This document shows positions 55,311-64,000 of a stretch of 64,000 nt of DNA, piece after piece. This stretch comes from Sipunculus nudus (lineage: Eukaryota; Annelida; Sipuncula; Golfingiida; Sipunculidae). The stretch's first letter is position 1. Each line of letters opens with the position of its first letter. Made by a program: the position numbers and the translations under genes. A model generated the notes under the pieces. It did no database searches and was not told the origin of the DNA. It saw only the letters and a list, made by a program, of their open reading frames with translations. Location of the stretch: the NCBI GenBank assembly GCA_026874595.1, contig CM049314.1:34234229-34298228 (forward strand), read 5' to 3'.

Positions 55311-55440
55311 TGCGTTCACCCTTGTTCGTGTGTGTGTGTTGTTTTGTGTATGGGTTGGTTCACACCATAACTCACGCAGTCATGAACGGAATCTTATGAA
55401 ATTTTCAGGCATTTGTTTCGCTGTAGAACTAACTGCTGGA
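55311..55440 (+). repeat. Dispersed repeat, partner of 48010-48160
   Basis: Contains GTTCGTGTGTGTGTGTTG and CATGAACGGAATCTTATGAA, matching the copy at 48 kb. Confidence 0.5.
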
Positions 55441-55558
55441 TGTCAAAATGATGATTGGATGATAATACGAAAGAATATGCAAATTTTGTTGACATTGTAA
55501 TGGAAATTTTGAATAAAAACACATAAAATATAATTTTACTAGTTTAATTATAGTTTAC

Positions 55559-55680
55559 ATCAGCAGAGATAGCTGCTTCAACAACAGAATCCCGCCAGAT
55601 CGCCTGTCGTCTGCTCTGCTCACAGCGTGAATCGTATTGGTTATTTACAGGTGTTGCTCAAAGCCTATTGGTCAGTTAAT
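55559..55680 (+). repeat. Direct repeat, copy 1 (CAGCAGAGATAGCTGCTT)
   Basis: CATCAGCAGAGATAGCTGCT, CCTGTCGTCTGCTCTG, ATTGGTTATTTACAGGTGTT and CCTATTGGTCAGTTAA are repeated at 57899-58030. Confidence 0.75.
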
Positions 55681-56765
55681 CAATAAACAAATAATCAAAA
55701 GAATTATGGCTTTATCGTATTGTGTTTCAATTCTAAGGGAAATAGAAAACGGTTAATATGAAAAAAATCTAAGGTTCAAAGGTGAAGTTATATATTTAAT
55801 CTGAGCATGGTAAAAGCTCTGTCAGCTTATATATGTACTTCAACAGCCGTCACATGCAGGAAAGAAGGCCTTTCTCTCATTCTATAGGAGTCGAGTACAA
55901 GTGTTCAGGAAAACGACATCACCGATTCCAATATAATAGCTTGGACCATGGTGCGCTGATCAACCTGGTTATTTGCTTAAACAGCGTACGCAGAACGACG
56001 CTGCTATATATAATGTCAGGACAATTGATTTTGCTGTTTGTTCAGTTTAACTTTTTAATCAGTTATTTGACATCTGTGCCACTTGCGGGTTTGCTATACG
56101 ACATATTGATTGAGTGGGCTAAACTGAACCCACATCCTTCAGAGAAATCAGCAGTTAACAGGCTTTAAGATGTCACATTGAAACAACGCAGTGCATGGCA
56201 GGATCACAGGGCAGGAGGGTACGAGTTTTATATTGTTCTTTCCATTTAAAGCTCATAATTACAGTCCACTCAGAACCACTCGAAATTGGCACCTAGTACT
56301 CCCACATATATTTGGCATATTTTCAGCGGACAGACATCTTACATATTTATTGTCACTTACTTATTTTCTTAAATTAAACCAGTTCTCTTGTTACTGGTGT
56401 AAATTTGGAAAAGGTATACGGAAAGCTGAACGAGATATAACTGTAATGCAAGTACAAAGATTGTCGCGCAGCATATGTACCATACAAATCTAGAAATAAT
56501 ATGAACGTAAAGGGTTAAAGCACGTATATGATGTAAATTTTAGATTTATATAGCATTTTATTTTCATGATAGAATTAAGAATTCTAAGTAATAAGGCCTG
56601 CCACAAACGTTTTATTGTTTTCTATATAAATTAACTGCATTTAATTGATACGTTATAAATATATATGGTATCGAGTCATAAATTCCTCATTTTAACGTTA
56701 CAAGAGTGCCTCTAACAAGAAATGCTCGAACTACTGCCAATAAGCAAGTTGGAGGTATATATATA

Positions 56766-56870
56766 TACGGTGGAACCTGTCTGAAAGATCACCTGTCTTG
56801 AAAGACCACCTGTGATTTAAAACTTTTGGCCAGTCCTATGCATGGGTTGTCTTATTACACATGCATGTTT
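56766..56870. repeat. Terminal fragment ACGGTGGAACCTGTCTGAAAG
   Basis: TGGAACCTGTCTGAAAGATC followed by ACCTGTCTTGAAAGACCACC is a tandem of a motif I associate with pogo/Tigger-like element ends in marine invertebrates. Confidence 0.35.
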
Positions 56871-57390
56871 TGTTGTAGTATTAAGTAGAATGCGTCATAA
56901 CTAAAACAATGGCACGTTTATAAAATGGTTAAATGCGTCATGCAATTGGTCATTAGTCCTTTTACTGAAATATAGAAATGAACCTCTGTGTAAATAGTGT
57001 TAATGGTTTTATAAAAGGCAACATTTTACCGACCAATAATTTATGTTATATGTTATATGTTAATTGGTTGTCTTCCAGTGATGTGACTATAGATAATGTG
57101 TTGATAAATACGGTGACGTGATTATTGTTCTGAAATATGTGTTATACAGCAGGGGTCGTGATAAACAGATGGAAGTTTATTTGATTTAGCCAGTAGTAAA
57201 CTAAATGATACACAAAATCCAAACTCCGTATCATCGCGTGTAAAAATAATACTCACTTCAGCTATAGTCTGGTATTAAGCTGAATTAAAGTGTGTTTGTG
57301 TAACTTTGTTTTATCATATTCCTGTAACATATTGAATGATTTGGTTGCATGTCCGTTTCACACTAATCTATTTTTCCTGTCGGTTATAAA

Positions 57391-57410
57391 TTATTATTAT
57401 TATTATTATA
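57391..57410 (+). repeat. (TTA)n microsatellite
   Basis: About 20 bp of TTA trinucleotide repeat. Confidence 0.9.
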
Positions 57411-57898
57411 GGAAGTAGATAAATGTACATGGTACTTATTAGAATGGATCATCCCTTATTTAGAAAATGAGTGGATGTTGATAAAATGGTTAGTTAGGTC
57501 ACCTAATTTCATAATTACATGCAATGTATAATACTACTTAATGGCTAAGAATCAATGATACCATGGACTTTTATATGCATATTTTTTTGTGATATCCATT
57601 AAATTCTAGATCAAAGTTTGGACTGGCAGTTCCGTAAAAATGCCTATCAACATCAAAATTACGGGGTCATAGTATGTGCTTTAATAATGTCAGCGATGCC
57701 GGTATTTAGCTAAGGCTTCCAGATCGGGATTGGTCCCCATGGAACTAAGAAAAATAGGAACAAATACGTTGTCGTTGAATAAGATTAATAACATTGCTAT
57801 GCATCAAAAGGATTAATTTCCCCGATATCAAAGAATAACACTCTCTGGAATAATTTCTCTGGAAACCACTATGGGAGAGGTCAGAGAACATCGTTTAC

Positions 57899-58030
57899 GT
57901 CAGCAGATATAGCTGCTTAATCAACAGATTAGTCCCCCCCCCCCCCCCCCCCCGCGCCTGTTGTCTGCTCTGAAGCGTGAAGCTTATTGGTCATTTACAG
58001 ATGTTGCTTAGAGCCTATATTGGTCAGTTA
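57899..58030 (+). repeat. Direct repeat, copy 2, with poly-C insertion
   Basis: Matches 55559-55680. A run of about 20 C (57934-57953) sits where copy 1 has GAATCCCGCCAGATCG. Confidence 0.75.
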
Positions 58031-58081
58031 AGTGCAGGTTCGTGTGCCACGAAGGATCTTCTCCATATATTCTTTGTGGTT

Positions 58082-58083
<2 letters not shown>

Positions 58084-58127
<44 letters not shown>
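58084..58127. repeat. (AT)n microsatellite
   Basis: A pure AT run, 77 bp upstream of the candidate exon at 58205. Confidence 0.95.
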
Positions 58128-58130
<3 letters not shown>

Positions 58131-58204
58131 TATGTTGTATTGAACCAGTGCAGGTCAGATTGTTGTTACTCCAAGTAATTTTCTTATTTACTTTTCTTCC
58201 TCAG

Positions 58205-58335
58205 CAGGCGGCCGTCGACGTGAGCTGTCGTCTTTCAACCTCGATACGGTAATACAAACTTGTGGCACGGAAAACTGTGATATTCATGCAAAAAGACCAC
58301 ATCTGGCTCAGGAGGACTATGTCATTAAACATTCA
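58205..58335 (+). CDS. Candidate internal coding exon, unknown protein
   Basis: A strong polypyrimidine acceptor (TTTACTTTTCTTCCTCAG) and a consensus donor (TTCA|GTAAGTGC) enclose 131 bases. One frame is open throughout: two bases, then 43 codons starting GGRRRELSSFNLDTVIQTCG and ending AQEDYVIKHS. An alternative acceptor three bases later keeps the same frame. The other two frames have stops. The composition is balanced, unlike nearby AT-rich sequence, and includes three CpG near the start. I do not recognise the family; the two cysteines in TCGTENC are notable. It needs one base from an upstream exon and leaves in phase 0. No partner exon was identified in this window. Antisense similarity and repeat origin were considered and not seen. 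Confidence 0.5.
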
Positions 58336-58679
58336 GTAAGTGCTTACATTAGAAAAAAAATAAAACAGCTGTTTTAACTTTATTTGGATGCATGTACCTA
58401 GCTATCTATATGCAAATATATATATATGTATATTTTTACCAAATATGTGTGTCTTTTTATATTAAGTGAAGTTAATTTTAATTTTGCTGGAATGGCTAAT
58501 GGCCCAAGCCGGGGATACCTGAGGAACACATTTTTTTTTATCGATAAACCTTTCAAATGGTCATCATGTGACTCATAATTATGACAATGGCGTAAACATT
58601 TTATTCAAACGCAGAACACGGATCAGCACATTACTTGCTACTGTTAAAGTAAACGCAAATGTCAGAGAGAATAACTAGA

Positions 58680-58935
58680 AAAGTACTCAGAGACCTCCGC
58701 CAAAGCAGCTCATTATCACATATGCCATGGCATTGTCAGAAATGCTGCATTTTTTATTTTTTTTTAAATCCTTGATCCAGATGGGCATCTTGATCACCCT
58801 TAACATGTAATAAATTGTTCCTTGTTTCATTGCTGAGCTATCCTGAAAATGTTATCAAAATCCGTTAATAACTTTTTGAGTAAAGTTGCTAACAGACAAA
58901 CAAACCAACGCCGGCAAAAACACAACCCCCGCTTA
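58680..58935 (+). repeat. Dispersed repeat tail with CAAACAAACCAACGCCGG
   Basis: GAGAGAC-type purine start, GCTGAGCTATCCTGAAAATG, ATCAAAATCCGTTAATAACT, TTTTGAGTAAAGTTGCTAAC and AGACAAACAAACCAACGCCG form a tail that I have seen many times in marine invertebrate genomes, probably the 3' part of an old retroposon. Confidence 0.5.
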
Positions 58936-59351
58936 CCGGAGGTTAAAATTACAACATTAAAACCAATTGTGAGTCTAATAAATATATGTCAGCAGCTATC
59001 TATTTATCATCTGCTAAAGAGAAGCATGCCTGTGTTTGGTATCCAAGGCAGTCGTTCAAGGGTTGCCTCCGTACATGCTATTAATAATATACCATGGAAT
59101 TCAATAATATTGTCGATAGCGTCACGTATAAAACGCATGACCTTCGGCTGATAGTCGTAACATGACACCGAGTCTAAGGATTACCAGGCGAGTCCTGACA
59201 GGTTTATAAATCCCAGGAATTGACGAACTTAGAGCAGAAAAAAAACTATAACCAAAGATCATTCTTATATATTCTGCAAACTTACGTGATGCCTGTCATT
59301 TTTATTTCGACCGATTTTCCCCCCTTTTTGCCCTTTGAGAAATCCTGCAGT

Positions 59352-59361
59352 GTCACGTGAC
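59352..59361. promoter_or_regulatory. GTCACGTGAC palindrome (CLEAR-type E-box) upstream of signal-peptide exon
   Basis: A perfect 10-bp CLEAR-like palindrome ending 10 bases before the ATG at 59372. TFEB/MITF-family factors bind this consensus at lysosomal genes in animals. Its position would be in the 5' UTR or core promoter if this ATG is real. Confidence 0.4.
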
Positions 59362-59371
59362 ACCACTGTGT

Positions 59372-59437
59372 ATGTGGTTTGTCGTATTAATCATCGTCGC
59401 CAAGATTCTTGCCGCGTCCGCCCCTCGGCGTCCACCG
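59372..59437 (+). CDS. First coding exon of a secreted or lysosomal protein (signal peptide)
   Basis: The ATG opens MWFVVLIIVAKILAASAPRR, then PP, and a consensus donor GTAAGTTTG follows on a codon boundary after 22 codons. A hydrophobic core (FVVLIIVAKILA) with an A-S-A end is a textbook signal peptide with a likely cut after ASA. No transmembrane extension is visible in the exon. The next exon was not found between 59440 and 64000, so the gene presumably continues to the right. The product is unknown. The exon candidate at 58205 lies upstream and is probably from another gene, since this one starts with its own ATG. An alternative reading is a chance ORF with a chance donor, but the combination of start, signal peptide, donor and nearby E-box argues against that. 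Confidence 0.55.
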
Positions 59438-59768
59438 GTAAGTTTGTCTTAATAATCGAAGGAAATAATCCTTATACAGAGCCCCCACGTGTGTACTCTT
59501 CTGTATGCAGTAATGATAAGCTGGTGTGCTGGAAAGCGCTATATTTAGGCGGATATCAGTATATATATATATATCACCATAAAACCGTAAGTAGATATAT
59601 ATGTGTATACAATGAAACGCTTTTATAAAAGTTTTTAAAAGAAACGTATAGTGGTGCATTATGTATTTAACTTTCCAATGTACAAATGCATGTTTAGTCA
59701 CGTTTAAACTCAGTTGAAATAACATTCAACCAACTAAGTATGCAAAAAAATTCATATTTGTTTTATAT

Positions 59769-60494
59769 ATGTTATTGGTACTTTGTATCGGTTTATCTTG
59801 TGTTCAATGTAGGCCTAATTTGATGTATTAGTGGCCCAGGTTGAGCTGTATGTAATGGTTTCGCTTAATGTAAGGGGCAGTACAGTCTAACGCGCGGAAA
59901 GTGATGTGATGCGTTTTTTTGAGGGACGTGTATGTATTTTCTGTACGTAGAAAAGTTCTTTAGCTGTAAAGTACCATAGTCATGTAACGTAGATGTATCA
60001 CAACTGCTGGATACTAATTGAATTATCATGAATACATTTTTCATTAATTTGATTAAGAACTTTTCTACGTACAGAAAATACATACACGTAACCGGAAAAA
60101 AACGCATCACATCACCTTGACTGACTCGCTGCCAAGTGACGTGGGTTAAACATTTGGCGGCAAGACGAGAGACATGCGATTCTTATGTAAATTAGATGGT
60201 TACACAAATATACAGTACAGTTCGTAAGCCTACTACAATTATGTTTACACATTGCAGAATAACCAATAAACAAAAATGGAGGTACCTAAGAATAACTTGG
60301 GTTCAAATATAAAATTTAGTTAATGACGAGGTCATAGTTGACGCCTCTATGGTAACTGCAGGTGTTCCGCGCTTTTGACTGTACTGCCCCCTACATAAAG
60401 CGAAATCATTACATACAGCTCAGCCTGGACCACTAATACATCAAATTAGGCCTACATTGCACAATAGATAAACCGTTACAAAGTACCAATAATA
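59769..60494. mobile_element. Nested inverted-repeat (foldback) element
   Basis: Outer arms of about 132 bp (59769-59900 and 60363-60494) share TTGGTACTTTGTA, AGGCCTAATTTGATGTATTA, GAGCTGTATGTAATG and GGGCAGTACAGTC in inverse orientation. Just inside the left arm, a second inverted repeat (59901-59960 against 60056-60115) pairs GTGATGTGATGCGTTTTTTT and TGTATGTATTTTCTGTACGT. The remaining 247 bp (60116-60362) are unpaired. No transposase frame is present. Confidence 0.85.
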
Positions 60495-60499
60495 TGAAG

Positions 60500-61860
60500 A
60501 TAACAGGAGTATATTAATTCCAATTACAGAGCAGTCTTATACAGTTAGAAATTTTGTCCCAACCTTTGTGACAACAGAATTACATCTGTTGTGACGACCT
60601 ATTACATGTACCGTTAAAGTGACTACATTAATCAAACCTGCTATATATGACAAAATTATAGGATTACATAAATCATACCCTGTCACACACACCCACATAT
60701 ATATATATACATATATATACATTTGTATAAGAGGTTGTCTCTATGCTTTTTTTCACAAATCGCACAATATAGTCAGATAAGTAGATTTTTATAAGCATTA
60801 TACAGTCGTAGTTAGCGAAAGCTGTATTTTATTGTACAGAGGCGATAGCCGTATACGATGAAACATTTTAATAGCTAACATTAGTTCAGTATGATTACAG
60901 AGAATTTTATCAGTTAATTAATACATTTCATGTTGTTTATCTAGTTGAAAAACAGGTGCATGATTATAAAAATCGCCGGCAATATGTTGTAACGCTTTGA
61001 GAGTCAAGAAGTCGTTAATTGTGTCAACGTAAGAAAAATCGTGAAAAGTCTAGAAATTTCACCGCTGTACTGAGTTAAATATACTTTATAGCTCGGCAGC
61101 CCTCCTAACCATTACAGCGTGCGAGCAAGGGATTTAATAAATGGTTAGAGTCGATACCCGACTAAAGGTGACCGATACTTATATGCGTGATGACTATAGT
61201 CTGTTCCTGTGTTCCACAATGATTTGCCCAATGAAATTTTGGAATAGTTTCATAACATTTGAAGATAAGATCAGTTTTAGACTATGAAGGAAAGAGGCAT
61301 ATAGATGTTTTTTTTAACTAGAATGAAACTAAAACCACACCTTTAAGAATGAAACCAACACCATACCTTTAGAATGAAACCAACACCATACCTTGCAAAG
61401 TAATAAATAATTTAATAAAATCAACTATATATATATATAATGAGAAAAGAGTCTTTTTTTAACAAAATCCTACCTGAATTGATGAATGTTGGGCTCAGTT
61501 GTCACATGCCCAAACAACTGCACTCAGATGCTCTGACTTGTTTGTAAAGTATCATGAATATTCAAAACATGTCACTTTCAAAATGAGGCTTGGAACCCAC
61601 GAGAGGCACCATGTAATTCAGCCACATAATAAAAAAGAGCCAGAAGATAACAAAATATAAATTTTAATTTTTATATCAGGTTAATCATCTCCTATTAGGC
61701 CATTAGTCCCTCATTAACTTTAGTATCAAACCTTGTGATTATATTTAAGTAAACAAAAAAAATCGCTAATTTTAAATGGGTTTACCTTCGGGTGGGCAGA
61801 CTAAAGCAAGGGTCATAGTAAGACGAGACATAGAGAAAAGCACTGTCAGTCGAGAGCACC
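60500..61860. other. No feature recognised
   Basis: AT-rich sequence with a short imperfect AT tract near 60699-60722. A short tandem AGAATGAAACCAACACCATACC occurs at 61348-61392. No exon was identified. Confidence 0.45.
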
Positions 61861-61865
61861 CTTCC

Positions 61866-62230
61866 GCCAGCCCAGGTACTCTAAACGAACCTTTTCCTAG
61901 ACTGGTACCCCGCTCTATTATGGCCTTCAGCCATAATAGAGCGGGGGTACCAGTCTTACCTTTTCCTGGTATAGGCACTGTGGGACGACCAGGACTACTT
62001 GTCTCAACTGTCAAACTTTAAAATCAATTTTTTTTATATTTCATCTGCTGTGTATGTTTCACATGCGTAAGCTTACATTATATTACTTAATACTCCGTGA
62101 AGTGCTTACCATTATAGAACGCCTATATTTATGTAATTTTCCTTGAAACAACTATAATCCACCATATTTGAACGGATTATAGTAGCCTCTTCACTACATT
62201 TTACCCAAGCCGCTGTGCACTGTGGGGATC
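61866..62230 (+). repeat. Cassette copy B (contains hairpin, lacks 1.2-kb element)
   Basis: Homologous to the flanks at 52740-53063 plus 54268-54420. The position matching the 1.2-kb insertion reads AGAACGCCTATATTTATGTA without an insert, so it serves as an empty site. Confidence 0.7.
61899..61957. mobile_element. 59-bp palindromic hairpin element with 10-bp direct repeats (copy B)
   Basis: AGACTGGTACCCCGCTCTAT pairs with ATAGAGCGGGGGTACCAGTC around TGGCCTTCAGCCA. It is flanked by ACCTTTTCCT at 61889-61898 and 61958-61967. It is related to 52779-52853 but shorter and with a different direct repeat. Confidence 0.75.
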
Positions 62231-62271
62231 TCAGATTGCAGAGTCTTCAATGTTTCAACCAGGAGAGACAT

Positions 62272-62284
62272 CCCCCCCCCCCCC
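62272..62284 (+). repeat. Poly-C tract
   Basis: About 13 C directly before the (CA)n tract. Confidence 0.9.
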
Positions 62285-62285
62285 A

Positions 62286-62319
<34 letters not shown>
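62286..62319 (+). repeat. (CA)n microsatellite
   Basis: About 34 bp of CA. Confidence 0.95.
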
Positions 62320-62320
<1 letters not shown>

Positions 62321-64000
62321 GTGACAATTAATTAAATGCCGTTCTGCCATAAAACCCTCTAATTTCAATTTGTAATAATATGAGTTATTAACAATTATGT
62401 GTCACAGTTTTGTAAAAATTCTCACTCATCAGTGAATGGCAGGTTTCCAGAAATCACTATCATATCAAAATGACTAATAATATGACATGATTCACCCGTA
62501 TTAAGGGCATTGTCGAACTCAAGAAACGGAGAAAATTACACAGTTCATGCAGGGTTAACGGATTAATCGGATTAATCATAATTTTCTTTTAATTGTGAAA
62601 TAACTGTATGGTTGACGATCCAAGGGAGCACAGGAGACATTCTCTCCCTTCCCCCCCCCCCTTCCTCGAATTAACAGGGACAAGGTTTTAATTGAGATGT
62701 TAGGATTCCAGTCAGGTGTATATACTGCACCCCATTACAATATATACTCCTTGCTTCTTATGCACTTTTTTTATTATGCTGGGGTGGCAAATTTTGGTTC
62801 CCCCAGCACTATGTCATGTGTTTATTATTATAATTGTATCACTTGATGTTAAGTTCACCTGGCAGTGTCCCTTGAGATGCTTTAATACATGGTATTAACT
62901 CTCTAGTGCTTATTCATAATCTCACCCAGGCAATCTTGGACTTTGTTCACTTTTGTGCCTGGAATGATTGACATTTAATTTGCGCACTGCCAGCTGGTTA
63001 TTTGCTCATTGTAATAAATGATATAACTCACATAAGTGACATACCTTGTTTTCTAATTTTGTTAGATCAGAAACCATGGATGTGTGGTTGTATAAATATA
63101 AAATTATGAATTTTCTTGTACATAATGTGTATCAGTACCAGGTACGGTAATATACATGAAGTATATATAGTTTTCCCATTAAGATATGTAGTTCAGTCGA
63201 AAAAATAGTTGGCTTACTTCTGTACACAAGTGGAATTAATTTTGCACCGGGTGCGACAAAAACTGAAACATAGCGCGCTCGCCACCTGTTAGCTGATCGA
63301 ACAACTTAACTTATCAACCTTCGTGCCTTTTTTTCTGTTTTTCTCCTGTGATGTTCCTTGTCCTTGTTTTTGAGTTGTCGCGCATGCGCAAGGACGGACC
63401 CCTTGCCACGCAGTCTTGTAAAGGTCAACAGACATAGGTATATTAAATATGCATACTCACACACAGAATCCTAACGACGTAAGAAACAGGTGAATTTAGG
63501 GATTGTAAGTCCCGTGCCGGAATGGCTTGGTTGAAAACTTTATATTCAGCAAAAAATGAACTGATAGTGTGAGATAATACTCATATTACTGCAAATGTCT
63601 GTGTACCCTTGAGATCTTATCTTACGATTTCGCGTCTGATTTAAAGAAAATGGATTTTGGTATTTTTCATAGTTATGGGACAATGGATCTATCTGTCGAA
63701 CTGGAGTAATACATAGTCCGTGACATTTGGTACAAATTAGCAAGTCCTTGATCCCGTTAATTGAAAATGCCATGTAGAAGGGCGCTGGAGGTGACAATGG
63801 CCAGAAATCATTATTGATAATTGAGGGACATATGGTATGCTGCTAATTGCAGTACAATAGCGAACACCTTATACAGTCTCGGATAATATAATTTGTTAGC
63901 TCCAGGTAATAACAGGTATGGCGGATGGCAGGGATACCAGTCTCATGTAGCGGTTTCCAATTATCGTCTGCCTACGCTTTCTCATTGGTAACGTTGGTTC
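62320..64000. other. No feature recognised
   Basis: A C run is present at 62651-62660. A less AT-rich stretch around 63240-63420 contains GCGCATGCGC and could be a promoter-type island, but no exon follows within the window. GGGATACCAGTCT at 63934-63946 repeats the terminal motif of the hairpin elements. Confidence 0.4.

Larger units (their letters stand above)
54430..58200. other. Intergenic or intronic, mostly no feature
   Basis: No supported gene. Two open frames near 55833-56493 (111 and 100 codons, plus strand) lack recognisable similarity and good splice context. Repeats noted separately at 55311, 55559, 56766, 57391, 57899 and 58084. Confidence 0.4.

Overview
This is an animal nuclear genome window, AT-rich and crowded with repeats. 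It most probably comes from a marine mollusc, best guess a bivalve. Exons are short with GT-AG borders and multi-kilobase introns. Long (AT)n tracts, poly-G/poly-C runs and GGAC-rich repeat tails are common. Several repeat families here, such as one with inverted GGCTTGACATT ends and ACTTGCC boxes, match my recollection of bivalve genomes. The species assignment is inference.

Left third (1-24,000): one gene is clearly supported, on the minus strand. It is the 5' part of a KDM6A/UTX-type histone H3K27 demethylase. Five coding exons (23721-23797, 20042-20108, 9291-9417, 7813-7862, 6067-6125) join in frame into 126 codons plus two bases and give the start of the UTX TPR region. The remaining exons, including the JmjC catalytic domain, must lie beyond the left edge. 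The introns hold foldback elements, tandem arrays and dispersed repeats. One array of about 75-bp units runs into the 3' splice site of exon 4.

Middle (24,000-58,000): I find no convincing protein gene. The region holds a 44-bp minisatellite with 11-unit higher-order duplication, a degenerate ACAGACA-rich minisatellite, a 791-bp tandem duplication, TTAA-bounded MITE-like elements, palindromic elements and long (AT)n tracts. Most open frames here are read-through of simple repeats. One small acceptor/donor-bounded segment (40576-40623) and a weak acetyltransferase-like relic (about 26985-27215) are noted with low confidence.

Right end (58,000-64,000): two plus-strand exon candidates have good splice signals. 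One is an internal exon of unknown identity (58205-58335). The other is a first coding exon encoding a signal peptide (59372-59437), with a perfect GTCACGTGAC palindrome just upstream of its ATG; its later exons would lie to the right.

The most unusual material is transposon biology. Two diverged copies of one sequence cassette (near 52.7-54.4 kb and 61.9-62.2 kb) each carry a tiny palindromic hairpin with its own private 10-11 bp flanking direct repeat. The first copy also carries a 1.2-kb element with terminal inverted repeats and internal arrays. The second copy appears to be the empty site for that larger element.
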